The notes under the pieces were generated by a model. The model worked only from the letters and a program-made list of their open reading frames with translations. It was not told the DNA's origin and ran no database searches. A DNA stretch of 64,000 bases from Vanrija pseudolonga. Lineage: Eukaryota > Basidiomycota > Tremellomycetes > Trichosporonales > Trichosporonaceae. The translations under genes were made by a program, and so were the position numbers. Positions 1 to 11,304 of this stretch are shown here, piece by piece (the stretch's first letter is position 1; each line of letters begins with the position of its first letter). The stretch covers positions 3,162,001 through 3,226,000 of the forward strand of contig NC_085850.1 of the NCBI RefSeq assembly GCF_020906515.1. Reading direction: 5' to 3'.

Positions 1-604
1 GGGAGGGGTGCGAGGCGTGGTGGTTGCGCGGCGAGGTCGTCACATCCTCGAGCGCGCGGTTGCGGCGTGGCGATCCGTCGTGTGCATGGTCCGAGAGCGA
101 CGCGTGTGTTCGTGTTGGCGTGGTCGGGCCTTTGCGGCGCTCGTGTGACACGCCTCCGGCGCCGCCATCAACCGGCACATTGCGTAGATCTGCCTCGTGC
201 CCGCCCGGGCCTCGTCCGTCGGCGCCCTCGTCGGCTCCAGGTGGGATATCCGACTCCTCGCCCCCATCATACTCGGCAGGAAGGGTATGGGAATGACGGC
301 GTGTGGGACTTGCCGTGGGCGACTCGGGCTCGGGACTGGCGGGAGCTGCGCCGCCGTTGACCTGCAGCTGTGGAGTAAATGTCTCCTCGACCTCGACCTC
401 GACGATCTCGAGCTCGCTGATGAGGCCGGCGCCGGGGATACTTGTGCTGATCTGGTCCTTTCCTGCCAGGCGTTCCGAGTTGACGAGGGAGATTGTAAAC
501 GTCTCTTCGTCGATGTATTCCATTTGATGTGAGTGGTGCCGGGTCTCGTGATAGGCGCCGGCGGCGCCTTGAGCACTGTCGTTGATAGTGTCGCCGCCCG
601 CCAT
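1..604 (-). CDS. Unknown acidic protein, 5' part only (runs off left edge)
   Basis: An uninterrupted minus-strand frame opens at an ATG at 604-602 and stays open to the window edge, giving about 200 N-terminal residues without a stop. The protein starts MAGGDTINDSAQ and has a stretch around residues 28-75 that looks folded (MEYIDEETFTISLVNSERL, then an acidic ELEIVEVEVEE run). After that it becomes Ser/Pro/Gly-rich and low in complexity (SPEPESPTASP). I do not recognise a family. No signal peptide or membrane segment is visible in the part present. The gene's body, introns and stop lie outside the window. The long spacer to its right would hold its promoter. The start is the first ATG of this frame; the other long frame here begins with a non-ATG codon and looks like a shadow. 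Confidence 0.55.
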   Translation of the reverse strand, partial: MAGGDTINDSAQGAAGAYHETRHHSHQMEYIDEETFTISLVNSERLAGKDQISTSIPGAGLISELEIVEVEVEETFTPQLQVNGGAAPASPEPESPTASPTRRHSHTLPAEYDGGEESDIPPGADEGADGRGPGGHEADLRNVPVDGGAGGVSHERRKGPTTPTRTHASLSDHAHDGSPRRNRALEDVTTSPRNHHASHPS

Positions 605-2417
605 TGTGGCTAGGGAGGGGGGGTTGAGGGAGGGATGGGGAGTGACTTGAAGTTGAGATGGGGAAATGAGACGACGTGGGTTAGATGTTTGTAGTAGAGG
701 AAGCAAGTGTGTGTTGTGAAACTTGGCAAAGGCTGGGGCTGCTGCGTACTCGCGTGTCGGTGACGTTCGGCCAACTGATGTCATCACAAAGGTGCAAGGT
801 GGAGTCGGCTCTCACTTGGCAGCGATGGCCGTCCCGACTAAAAGGGCAGGCGCGGCAGGAATGGGTGGGCGGGACACGCGTGCATCGCGCGTGGCCTGCG
901 TCCTTCCCAGCTTATGCCCTACAGTGCATATATAGCCCTGCCTACATCGGTTCCCTCGACTGCAACGACTGCATGGCCTGGGCAATGCTAGGCAGGGCCT
1001 AGGGATACATGACAACGCAGTCGCCGCGGTTGACTGGCAGTCACCTATACCACCATACAGGAGGCACCACGCAGGCACCCTGACGTGGCGGCTTGCTGGC
1101 AGAGCAGGAGCACTCAATCGCCGGCGCCGGTTTGCATTCGTCGCGTCGTCGTCGTCGTCTGTCGGCAACGTCGGTGTCCCGTTCCGACGGTCGACCAAAC
1201 AGAAGACGCCAAGGGCCTGCCCCTGAAGCCACTTTCCTGTACACTTGTTCACTTTGACAGCCTGCGGGTCGCCCGAACAGACATGGAACAAAGGTGGCGG
1301 TGGCGCGCGGCGTGCGGCACTCTGCCCGTACAAAGAAATCAATCCATACCATGTCAATCGGAGGCGACAAAAAGGTCTAGTCTCTTGGCTACCACCAGAC
1401 AGCTACTCCTTTGCCTTGGCAAGCTTGCCACACATATGCACCCAGCCAGACAACGACCGTAACTACCACTGCTCGCTCTTCTTGTATCACATTCACGCTC
1501 CCCAGGCGGCAATGACCGCAGCAGCGCAGCAGCTGCGGCCGTCTCCGTCGTCCCGAACAGACGGACGGCGGCGCTGGGGATAGCAGATAGATAACCGAAG
1601 CATGTTGAGATACAAGTGCAGAGGCACTCTTCTCGTGTTCTTGCTGCACCAAATGCGATTATTCGACGACTATGGGAAGCAAAACCATGTGGTGGAAGGA
1701 TGGATGCCAAAGGCAGGTTGAATTGTCAGGAACGGGAACGAGGAGCGGGTAACTTACGTAGCGCTCGAGCTCTCCTCATCCCTCCCTCCCCTGACCACGT
1801 CGAGCGTCTCTCTGTCTTTCTTTAAAGGTAGACGCTTCCCGCTACTGCGACGCACTGGAACAGTATGAACCTTGGCGTGTAATCGCCCCCTTTGTCCCGC
1901 CATAGTGTGCTGCTCCCAGGTCGTTGTCGATCTCCAAGTCGGCCAGGCGTGCTGTGGCTGCTAGTCTGACCTGCTGGTCTGCTTCTATGCCCGTCTCTGT
2001 TACTGCGCTGTCACCTGTTGTTGTTTCTATCTTTGCACCAAGCCACCATTCTTAATACCCTTATAGGCGTTTGTCTCACACTACCACCACAACTACAGCA
2101 CCTGCTCAACAGCTCACAGCCCGCACGGCACGGCACGGGCACGACACGCCGACGCAACGCACGCACGTACGCTCGTTCACTCCGCCCTTCACCTTGGTTA
2201 CCCACAAATCTAAAGCAACAGCCGCCTCCGCGTCCCACACACCGTAGCGCGCGTCCCGCTCGACCTGAAGTCAATTTCCCTAGCCCTGGTTACGACACGA
2301 CACGACAACCACCCACCACCACCACCACCACCACCACCCATCTTCCTGACCACCTGATTTTCCGTTTCATCGTCGTCCACCAACACATCTCTTGCACCAA
2401 AAACCTCACCCCTCGCC
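605..2417. other. Long divergent spacer, no gene recognised
   Basis: This 1.8 kb lies between two divergently read genes, so it should contain both promoters. I translated the longer frames on both strands (one minus-strand frame reaches 181 codons at 812-1357), but none shows a family motif or convincing splice sites. The last 400 bases are C/A-rich and pyrimidine-tracted, as expected of a 5' leader for the GT90 gene. No tRNA or repeat beyond a short ACC microsatellite was seen. Confidence 0.6.
2314..2340. repeat. ACC trinucleotide microsatellite
   Basis: About nine tandem ACC units lie some 80 bases upstream of the GT90 start codon, probably inside its 5' leader. It is a simple repeat with no other feature. 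Confidence 0.85.
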
Positions 2418-4550
2418 ATGCTGGCACTGCGGCGCATCCGCCTGCGTCTGTCAAAGAGCACGGTACTCCTCTCGGCCGTCCTCGTCACCTTCTTCCTCGT
2501 CGTCTATCTGTCAGATTCGGGCCGGGGTACAAGGCACGCTACTGCCCAGGCTGGCAAAGGCAGTCCCAAGGGTGCCGTGGACGAGCTCGACGACTACGAC
2601 GACGACAGCCAGCGCACGTTCAAGTGGAACATCTTCAAGCCCGACCCCATTATCGCAAAGGGCTTGACGTACTCTGCCGACGGTCTCGTGCATGGCTGGG
2701 ACAAGATCCACGCCGCGCTTGTCCGCTCCAAAGCCGCAACGTCGGACAAGCACCCTATTCGCGAGCTCATGAAGGATGGCCGCAAGCGATATGACAGCAT
2801 GCTTAAGCGGTTAGTGCTCTTGACCAGGCGTGGCGGGCGAGCGTGCACAGACGCTGACCGACCGCACAGGCAATCCAAAACGCTCACTCAGGCGGTGGCA
2901 GAGTACAAGAAGCGGTATGGGCGCCAGCCGCCGCGTGGCTTCGACGCGTGGTTCCAGTGGTGCAAGAAGAACAATGTCAAGATTATCGACGACGTAAGTG
3001 GACGCGTGTGTGCTGCCTCTGACATGCACGCAGTATGACCAGATCAACCGCGACATCGAGCCGTGGCTAGCACTCTCTCCGGAGGAGTTCAAGAAGCGTG
3101 TCAACAAAATTGGCGAAGAGCCAACGCACCGATAGTGAGTTGGCGTTGTGCTGTGAAAGCCAAACTGACAATGCAACAGCAAGATCGTGCTGCGGCCCAA
3201 CGGCAAGTCGACCCTCACGGGCGACCGCGAGGACTACCCCCGCCCGAATGAGCAGTTCAAGCAGCTCCTTCCGCTGGTGCCATATCTGCCAAACGACGTG
3301 ACGCTGTGGTTCTCAGACCACGACATGGCCAACTGGATCCTCCCAGCCGACTACCGCCAGGCGGCTCTGGACGCTGTGGCAAAGGGCACGTACCTGACTC
3401 CCAAGGAGCTTCAGAATCTCGAGGACGGGGACGACCATGATTCTGAGGGCAAGCAGATGGGCCTGCTGGCCTCGTGCGCCGAGGACTCTCCTGCACGCCA
3501 GCTCACCAACTCGGCGTACGAGGGCCTCAAGGAGGGCAAGTTTGACCCAGTCCCCAGGACCGGTGCGTTGCATGACACCGTGCTGGCATCAATGACTGAC
3601 CGATATTCTCAGAAACAACATTCATGTTCGACCCTGCCGGCAGCATGGACTACTGCAACTACCCGCAGCTGCTCAAGCTCCATGGCGCATTCACGTTCCC
3701 GTTCCGTCGCGGGACTCAGCTCCGGCCCCTGCTCCACCTGTCCAAGCTGTACCAGAACGGTGACATGATGATCACCCCTCTGGAGGCGTACTGGAACCAC
3801 ACATCGGCACTGGGTGTCGGCCAGACCTCGGATTGGTCGGAAAAGACGATCGACAAGCTGTTCTGGCGTGGCTCCACCACTGGCGACGCGTACACACAGC
3901 CCAAGGACGGCCGTCCCGCCTTTGACTGGCGCCTGAGTCACCGCCCACGGCTCCACTTCTTCGCCAACCGCGAGGACGGTGAGACCAGCGTCTGGGTCGA
4001 GCGCGACAATCAGCTTCTCCCCGAGGAGTGGAGCAACCAGCAGCTCAACAAAAAGTACTTTGACATTAAGCTGTCTGGCCGGCCTCACCAGTGCGATCCC
4101 GATGGCACTTGCGACGAGATGGCCAAGGAGATCAAGTTTGGGAGCCGTGTCGAGCCCGAAGAGGCGATCAAGTACAAGTATGTGCTTGACGTTGACGGCA
4201 ACGGCTGGTCGTCGCGTTTCCATCGTCTGCTGGCGTCGGGCAGTGTTGTGTTCAAGTCGACAATCTACCCCGAGTGGATGTCGGACTGGCTCACACCGTG
4301 GGTGCACTATGTGCCCGTGCAGATCGACTACTCGGACGTGTACGACATCATGTCGTTCTTTGTTGGACCACCCGACGCGTCGGGACCGGGGCTCAACGAC
4401 GACCTCGCAAAGGAGATTGCGGCCAACGCCAAGAAGTTTACGACCGAGCTGTGGCGCTGGGAGGACATGCAGGCGTACATGTTCCGCTTCATTCTCGAGT
4501 ACTCGCGCCTGGCGTCCGACGACCGCGACGGATATGTGTACCGAGGCTGA
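2418..4550 (+). CDS. GT90 glycosyltransferase (CAP10-like), type II membrane protein
   Basis: Five exons: 2418-2809, 2870-2993, 3034-3134, 3180-3562, 3613-4550; 645 residues. A basic N-terminus is followed by one membrane segment at about residues 14-32, giving a Golgi type II layout. The lumenal part carries the family marks of glycosyltransferase family 90: PPRGFDAWFQWC near 151-162 and DVDGNGWSSRF near 525-536. GT90 includes Cryptococcus CAP10 and the CXT1 xylosyltransferases, which add pentose to capsule glycans and glycolipids. The acceptor used here cannot be told from sequence. The four introns are 41-60 nt with canonical ends, and the frame closes exactly. The family is secure. The specific role, and whether the organism makes a capsule, is inference. 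Confidence 0.92.
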
Positions 4551-4717
4551 GCCAGACGGACACTACATTAGAGTAACCTGGGTCCGGGGTATCGTAGAGA
4601 TTGTGGGGAGATTGGGTATAGTGCATATGCATCTTGCTACGGGGCCGTGGGCCACGGCGTGCACATTTTCGAGGTGCAGCAGCACGACAAACGCTCACTG
4701 CCCAGCCCAGCTCAACC

Positions 4718-5989
4718 CTACTGCCACTGCCAGACCTTGATCTTCTTGTCGGGCTCGAGGGCGCCAGTGGCAATGGTCCTCCCATCAGGATGCACGGCAA
4801 GCGCAACAACAGGCGCGTCGTGCCCCTCCAGCACTTGGACGACGCGGCGGTCCTGCAAGTCCCAAATGACGACGTGCCCGTTCTCCGAGCCAGCAACGAC
4901 GCGCGCCGCGCCCACGGTGCCGACGCCAGCGACGCCGTCGACGTCCATCGCGTCGTCGGCGTCATGGCCGTTCGCGAGCGCCCCGCCCGGCGCAGCGAAC
5001 ACGATGGCCGGGGTGGGGAACTTTTCGCTCACGTACTCTGCTGCCTGGAACGTCTTGAGCACCTTTGCCGTGTGGAGCGAGTAGATGCGGATCGTGGAGG
5101 ACAGCGTCGAGCTGAGGATGAAGAAGGACGAGGGGGTGAAGGAGGCTGAGGAGCTGCGCGAGTGAGCGAGCGTCAGCGAGCGAGCGGGTGAGAGGGTCAG
5201 CAGCCAGCCCCACTTACACTGGCGCGTTGGACTCGTTGTCAAAGGTCTTCAAACACTGGCCAGTATTCGCGTCCCACAGTCGTCTGGCGGGTGTCAGTCA
5301 ACTATCATGAGTGCTAGTCACCCACATTAAGCCGTCCGCGCTGCCGGTGATGACCAGGGCGCCCTCGGCGTCCCAGCCAACGCTCCAGATCGCCTCCGCA
5401 TGGGCAGGCAGCGTGCGCAGGCTCTTGCCCCTCCGCACGTCCCACACGATGGCCGACTCGTCCATCGAGCCCGTGACGACGAGGTTGGACGTCGGGCTGA
5501 ACGCGACGGCGAGCACCGGCGCTGTGTGCGCTGCCAGGCTGCGCAGCGGCGGCGCGATGAGTACGGGTCCTTGTGATGCGCGCGGGGCAGACAGCGGGTC
5601 GGTCGAGAAGACTTGCGCCGTGCCGTCGTCGCTTGCCGTGCTGAGGTACAGCCCGTCCGGGGACAGCGAGATGTCGTTGATGCCTAGTCGTCAGCGTGGG
5701 GGGCGTGGTGCGCACGACGCGCTTACCCGTCCGGTGACATCTCAGTACGCGCTGGTGTGCGCCGCTGCTCGCGTCCCAGAAGTGCACGTAGCCGTCTGCG
5801 CCTGGCGGGGTCAGCTAGCTGAGCGGAGGGGAGGGGAGGGGAGGTCGGCTGCACACGACCGCGCTCACCTGCTGACACCAAGCTCCGCCCGTCCGAGCTG
5901 AACCGCAGCGCGGTCACCGCGCGCGTGTGACCTGAGAGCGTGTGCCGCGGTGTGTATGATGGGCCTGCTGCGTCGGAGGGCTGCACCAT
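4718..5989 (-). CDS. SWD3: WD40 protein of the WDR5/Swd3 type (COMPASS subunit)
   Basis: Five exons on the minus strand: 5989-5869, 5801-5727, 5683-5326, 5283-5218, 5153-4718; 351 residues. It is one WD40 propeller, with blades ending in FWDA, VWDV, LWDA and IWDL. The last blades follow WDR5 closely: HVVIWDLQDRRVVQVLEGHD and a C-terminus ending in KKIKVWQWQ, matching the KTIKLWKS end of WDR5. WDR5/Swd3 scaffolds the histone H3K4 methyltransferase complex COMPASS in the nucleus. The start is the ATG at 5989 in a strong context (GCCATGG); an upstream extension would need a TTG start. It lies head-to-head with ATG6, 152 bp away. An insert of about 25 acidic residues (DADDAMDVDG) between the last blades is unusual for WDR5. 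Other WD40 proteins are possible but fit less well. Confidence 0.82.
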
Positions 5990-6141
5990 GGCGGGGTAGG
6001 GTGATGGAGGAGATGGCAAATGTCTAGTGTCAACAAAGTCGAGTTCACAAACTCGAATCTAGTCCCGCCCGCTGACGTCTATCTAATCATCGCTCCCTCG
6101 CCACCCACAACTTCGTCATCACCCACAACTCCACTTGCACC
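5990..6141. promoter_or_regulatory. Short bidirectional promoter region SWD3 / ATG6
   Basis: Only 152 bp separate the two start codons, so both transcripts must initiate from this interval or inside the leaders. No clear TATA box is visible. The ATG6 side is C/A-rich just before its ATG. Confidence 0.6.
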
Positions 6142-7849
6142 ATGGCCGACTCGCTCACCTGCCAGCGGTGCCACCAGCCGCTGCTGCGCGACCCGACAGT
6201 GGCCAACCTCACGAGCTCGCAGTATGCGCTGATAGCGGGCACGTTGCCTGCTGCGCCGCGCGCGCCGCAGGTGGCCCCGGCGACCAAGCTCGCGCAGCAG
6301 CCGCCGGGCGCGCGCGACGCCGCAGCGGCATGGGGGGCCGCGAACCCCATCGCCGAGTCGTATGTCTTTCTGCCTGAGCTCGCTCCGCCGCAGCAGCAGC
6401 GGACGGCGAGCCCCGGCCTTTTGGCGTCCGCGTCGAGCAGCACGTCGCGCGCGGCGTCGCCCACCGCGCCGCCGCTCGGCGGGACAGCGCTCGCGGCCAA
6501 GCTCGACACACTGCTCTCGCGCCGGACGGAGATCGACCACCCCCTGTGTACAGAGTGCACAGGCTTGTTCCAGGCACAGCTGCAGCGCGAGCTCGAGGAG
6601 CTCACGCGCGAGCGCGACGCGTACATTGCTTTCGAGCGGAACTTGCGGCTGCGCGCCGAGGAGCGCGGAGGAGCAGGAGGCGAGGTGGACGACGAGGGCG
6701 GCGTCGGCGGGAGCGACGAGTGGGATGCGCTCGTGCAGCACCGTGCCGAGCTGGAGGAGGAGGAGAAGCGCCTCACTGCGACGCTGGGCGAGCGCGAGGC
6801 CGAGCTCGCCAGTGTCCAGGAGGAGGAGAAGCGGGTCAAGGTCGACGAGGCGGCCGTCGAGCGCGACGAGGCCGAGTGGGTCCAGTGTGCGTCTGCTTGG
6901 CATCATGCTAACCAATGTCTCCTAGGTTCCTCAAGTCGCACGCAGAGCTCGCGACGCAGCTCACGCAGCTGTCCCACGCGCTGTCGTCGGCCAAGACGCA
7001 GCTCCTGCTCTCCACGTCACTGCTGCAGCACCTCGAGTCGACAAACGTCTACAACGACGCCTTCCAGATCGGCCATGCGCCGCTCCAGGCCGACGGCGGC
7101 CGCAGCGCCGTCACGGTCGGGACTATCAACGGGCTCCGGCTCGGCGGCCGCCCGACGGTCGAGTGGGACGAGATTAACGCGGCTTGGGGGCTGGTTGCGC
7201 TGTGTATTGACCGACTGGCGGTCAAGGTCGGATGTGTGTTTGAGACGTGAGTGCCGCGAGCGAGAGGGTACCCGCCCGCGAGCAGGGGGTGTTTCCTTGC
7301 CACATCGTGCCCCGCCCTCTGCCTGTCCAATCTAACCCCAACCCCCAGCTACAAGATCGCACCCCTCGGCTCCTTCTCCCACATGGAAGAGCTGTCCGGC
7401 AAGGGCTCGTACGAGCTGTACGCGTCGTCCGACCTCTCACCGGCACGCCTGCTCCAGAACAGAAGGTTCAACCACGCGCTGGTTGCGCTGCTCGACTGTC
7501 TGCGGCAGCTGGTCGAGTTTGGGCGGTCGTCTGGGCGCGCGTGGGCGGCCGGGAGCATCGAGTAAGCCCCCCGCCCCCCCCCCCCCCCCCCCCGCGCAGT
7601 GGCCAAGCTAACCACCCCCGCAGGATCAACAAGGACCGGATCAACGGCTACTCGATCCGCCTGCCCGGGCTGGCGAGCGGCCTCCCAGCGCTCGGGAGCA
7701 TGAGCCTCATGGGCCTCGGGAGCACCGAGGCGGCGGGCAAGGACAACTCGTCGGCCGACGAGCAGTGGACGCGCGCGTGCCGCGCCGTCCTGCAGGTCCT
7801 CAAGCGCATCCTCGTGGTCGAGAGCGAGGCGGGGCGAGGTACGGCGTAG
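6142..7849 (+). CDS. ATG6: Beclin 1 / Atg6 (Vps30), PI3-kinase complex subunit
   Basis: Four exons: 6142-6884, 6926-7246, 7349-7561, 7624-7849; 500 residues. The N-terminus has the Beclin CxxC start (CQRCHQPL, Cys7 and Cys10). The middle (about 132-247) is a coiled coil that begins [12 protein letters not shown], the Beclin coiled-coil entry. From about residue 248 comes the BARA/APG6 domain, with [30 protein letters not shown] and [10 protein letters not shown]. Atg6 is a core subunit of the Vps34 phosphatidylinositol 3-kinase complexes for autophagosome formation and vacuolar sorting. Intron 3 contains a run of 20 cytosines. The frame closes across all junctions. Length is typical for fungi. 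Confidence 0.95.
7574..7593. repeat. 20-base cytosine homopolymer in ATG6 intron 3
   Basis: An unbroken run of 20 C follows a shorter C run just after the donor of the third ATG6 intron (7562-7623). Such runs are length-unstable and error-prone in sequencing, so the exact count may be an assembly estimate. It stays clear of the acceptor. Confidence 0.9.
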
Positions 7850-8235
7850 GCGTGGGCTTGTGGCAGGCAGTGCTCATCGGGCAGCGATGTTGAGTGGTGA
7901 TAGCAAGGCGCGCCCAAGTGCGACGACGAGTCCAATGACGCCGACGTCAAGAGTTAGATTCGAGGCACAGCAGTGGTACCGCTATCCGTCTTCGTACTGG
8001 CGTGATGGCGCATAGAGTGTTGTATGATATGCATTGTGTACAGGTGGATCAGGTGTGTGGTGTGTGGCCAGCCCTGTACGGGTCGACTGGCATTCTTACG
8101 CTCCTCGCATGCCACTCTCGTGCACACCCTCGCGGCGCTCGCTCCGCTCGCGGCACTCAATCCACGTCGCGATGCAATACATCACCCGTCTGTCTAGATG
8201 TGTGTTTTCGGTTATCACCGCCGCGCCTAAAGCGC
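7850..8235. other. Tail-to-tail spacer ATG6 / PMT1
   Basis: This 386 bp region lies between two convergent stop codons and should hold both 3' UTRs and polyadenylation sites. I see no coding frame or repeat worth naming. Confidence 0.6.
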
Positions 8236-11200
8236 CTACTGCTCGTCAGCGGCACGCAGTGCCTCGTCGGCCAGCTTCTTGGCCTCGTCGTCAAGGTCCA
8301 TCTTCTCAATTTCGACCTTCTTGGCTCCGACGGGCGCCACTTCAGGCTGCGCCTCCTCCTTTGGTGCGTCGTCGTTGGCGCCGCCGTGCCAGCCACCCTC
8401 GTCGTGGACAGCGCCAGTGACCTCGATAGCACCAGCGTCCAGGCCGACAGGCGCCCGGTCATCCTGGGGGATGGGTGCGTCGGCGTCATGCGCCGGGCCG
8501 GGCACTGCCGTCGACTCCTGCATCTTGACGTCGTTGTTGGGGCCAGCAACGCCAGTCGTCTTCTCCTCGCGCGCGGCATCGTCGCCGCCATCAAACGCGT
8601 TCTTGATGGGCTCGGGGGCCTCGTCGACAATCGTCGTGTGCGCACCCTCATCAACGTAGATCTGGTGCTCGGCCTGCTTGATCGCGCTGCTCTCGGGGTG
8701 GTACATTTTGATGTCCTCATAAAAGTCGGCGCAAGAGAAGTCCCAGCTCTGCAGCCACTTGGCCTTCTCACACTTGGCCTTGGTCCAGGGCGAGGCGTAC
8801 GTGAGCGGGCTGAAGTAGTTGTACGACCAGATGGCAATGATAACGATCGCGACGGCAATCTGGAATCTCATACGCGGGCGGATGAACGAAGTGGCGTAGT
8901 CGAAGACAGTCGCGAAGATGAGAATGGCGAACCACAGAGCCGGGAGGTAGTGGTGGAGGAAGAGCTGACGCTGCATGAGGAAGAAGGGGAAGTAGTGAAG
9001 TGCCCAGCCCATAAGCAGGAAAGAAATAACCTCGTCGTAGAAGGCAATCTTGGCTGCGGGGGTCAGCTCGGGAGTGGCTCCAGTGAACTCACGCTGCTGC
9101 AGGTCGCGGTAGCCACGCTTGGCACGGAGGATGAGGAAGCCGCGAACAGCAACATAGGCCAGAATCGCAAGCGACGAGCTCCACCAGATGATGGGGTTGC
9201 CGATCAGGTAGACCTGGGTGTGGTCCTTGACCCAGAAGTTGATACCACGGCGGAGCCAAGGCCAGCTCTGAGGGCGAGAGTCGTAGGCGTGGCGGTCGGT
9301 GAGGCCGGCGTTGGTGCGCCACATGACACCCTGGAGCTCCCAGAACTTGGAGAAGAAGCTAGGAACCTCGTAGTTGACCTTCTCGGCATCGGGGGCAACT
9401 GCAAGTTAGCTGACAGCCACGTTACGATCACCTACGCTGTGGGTGGTTGTTGGTCTCAATGTACCAGAGCGAGTTCTCCCACGTAGGGTTCTTGTTGCAA
9501 GTCACCTCCTGCTGCTCAAAGCCCCAGTCGGGGAGCTTGACCTTGTGCGAGAAGAGGTAGCAGCCGGTCATGGCGTGGCGGAGACGGAACTGGCTGCGGA
9601 GGGTACGGAGGCGGTGCTTGGCAGCCTTGTCCTTGCGGCCACGCGTCTCGGGGGCAATCTCGACGATGAAGTCGTCGTTGGCGTCACCCTCAAAGCTGCG
9701 ACGTTAGCAGTGGCACCCCGCACCCTGCACTCACTTGTCAAAGCCGTAGCCCGACACCTCGTTCTGGAAGTCGACCTCGGACACGGGCGGGCGGACGTCG
9801 TGCGAGTGGAGACGCTTGTTGGTCTGGACGTGCTCGAAGCGGACCTTGAGGCCCGAGGTGACATACTGGAAGGGAAGGTTGTCCCAGTCGAAGGCACCGC
9901 CGCCCTCGGGGACCGAAGCGTTGACAATGCGGAAGATGTTGTTGTCGTCGCGGTGGGGGTAGAGGGTGATCTGCTGCTGCTTCGAGCCGGAGGGGTACGC
10001 GTGCGCGTGCGAGTGGAGGTAGCCGCCCTGGGTGTGGACGTGACGAATAGTGATGCGCGAGCCGAGACCGACGTCGGCGAACGTGTCGTCCATGCCGTGC
10101 CCCTCGAGCGTGTGCTGCATCTCCGAGCTCATGAATCCGTCGCCGTCACCCGACATGTTGAGGATCCAGAAGTGAATCTGGAAGCACCACATGTAGATGA
10201 AGACGGGAATGACAATGAGGCAGAGTGTTCGGGCAGCAAAGTGACGGGCCCACTGCTGGGGGGTGACGCGCAGGTTGCCGAGGAGAAGCCACAGCTGCCT
10301 GATGGTTCCGAGGCCAATGGTCGCAATGGTGAACAGGCCCACCCACTTGCAGCTCGCGACGGCACCGAGCGAGGCGCCAGTGAGCGCGAGGTTGCGCCAC
10401 CACGACGGGGTAAAGGCGCGGCCCTCCGAGTCGTCGTTGGAGAAGCGAACCCAGAAGTGGATAGTGAGGGCGGTGAAGAAGACGAGGTACGAGTCGAGCA
10501 GGATCAGACGCGACTGCGTCACGAGGGCATTGTCAAACGTCACGAGCAAGGCGCCGAGGATGGCCGACGCGAGCGACAGGCGAAGCGCGATGAGCGTGAG
10601 GAACGTGATGGGCACGAGGGCGAGACCGAGGATCGCCGGGAAGGCGCGCATGACAATGTACGGGACCTTGGGCTCGAGGTAGTCCCTAGGGGTGGAGTGT
10701 CAGTCAACCGAGCTCTCCGGCACCGCGCCACTGCCATACTCACTTGCCAATGTCCTTGAAGTCAAAGTTGCCGTCAAAGCCGCCCACGAAGGCGCTGAGC
10801 GTGACCAGGAGTTTTGCCAGAGGAGGGTGCACATCCATAAAGTACTTGCGCTTGATGTACTTTGCCGCAAAGCCACCAAAGTGGACCTCGTCGAAGCTTG
10901 TCGGTGTCAGCGTTCGCAGTGTCGTGTTTCCAGCCAGGTCCAACTTACACGACCGAGGTGGGGTGCGCGAGGTTCCACAGGCGGACAAACGACGCGATGA
11001 TACAGATACCGCCGACGAGGATCCACTCGCGCCTTCTGAGGCCACCGATGGCGCCGGCGCGCCCCGCTCCGCGGTGGCGCGGTCCGCCGAACGCTGTCGC
11101 GCTCGCGGCACCGACGGGGCCGTCCTCCTTGTGCCGGAGACGGGCGTCGGCGTCGGCCTCCTCGCGGGCGTTACCGCTGCTCGACTTGCCGTTGGCGTGG

Positions 11201-11304
11201 CCCTTGGGCTTGGAGTCTGTTGGGGTCGACGTGCCCGAGAGCGAGGCCGCACCGGGCGGGCTGGCTGGGCGGCGCCGCTGCTGTGGCGCGGAGAGGGCTG
11301 GCAT
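8236..11304 (-). CDS. PMT1: Dolichyl-phosphate-mannose protein O-mannosyltransferase, Pmt1 subfamily
   Basis: Five exons on minus: 11304-10949, 10896-10744, 10685-9735, 9695-9436, 9398-8236; 960 residues. It transfers mannose from dolichyl-phosphate mannose to Ser/Thr of secretory proteins in the ER. After a disordered N-terminus of about 95 residues come membrane segments and the catalytic loop VVFDEVHFGGFAAKYIK (acidic pair D121/E122), then DVHPPLAK. A lumenal region with MIR repeats follows (GGYLHSHAHAYPSG, LHSHDVRPPVSE, FRLRHAMTGCYLFSH), and then more membrane segments (MQRQLFLHHYLPALWFA). Motifs match Pmt1 rather than Pmt2 or Pmt4. Yeast Pmt1 has 817 residues; the excess here is the N-terminus and an acidic, Ala-rich C-terminal tail of about 130 residues. 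Pmt1 normally works as a dimer with Pmt2. Confidence 0.95.

Noticed and set aside
5990-6019. N-terminal extension of SWD3 upstream of 5989
   Set aside because: It would need a TTG start. The ATG at 5989 has a strong context and the extension has no conserved character.
8002-10759. Two plus-strand frames of 494 and 438 codons opposite PMT1
   Set aside because: Both are antisense to PMT1 exons, which have strong family motifs. The antisense translations are Val/Glu/Arg-rich without motifs.
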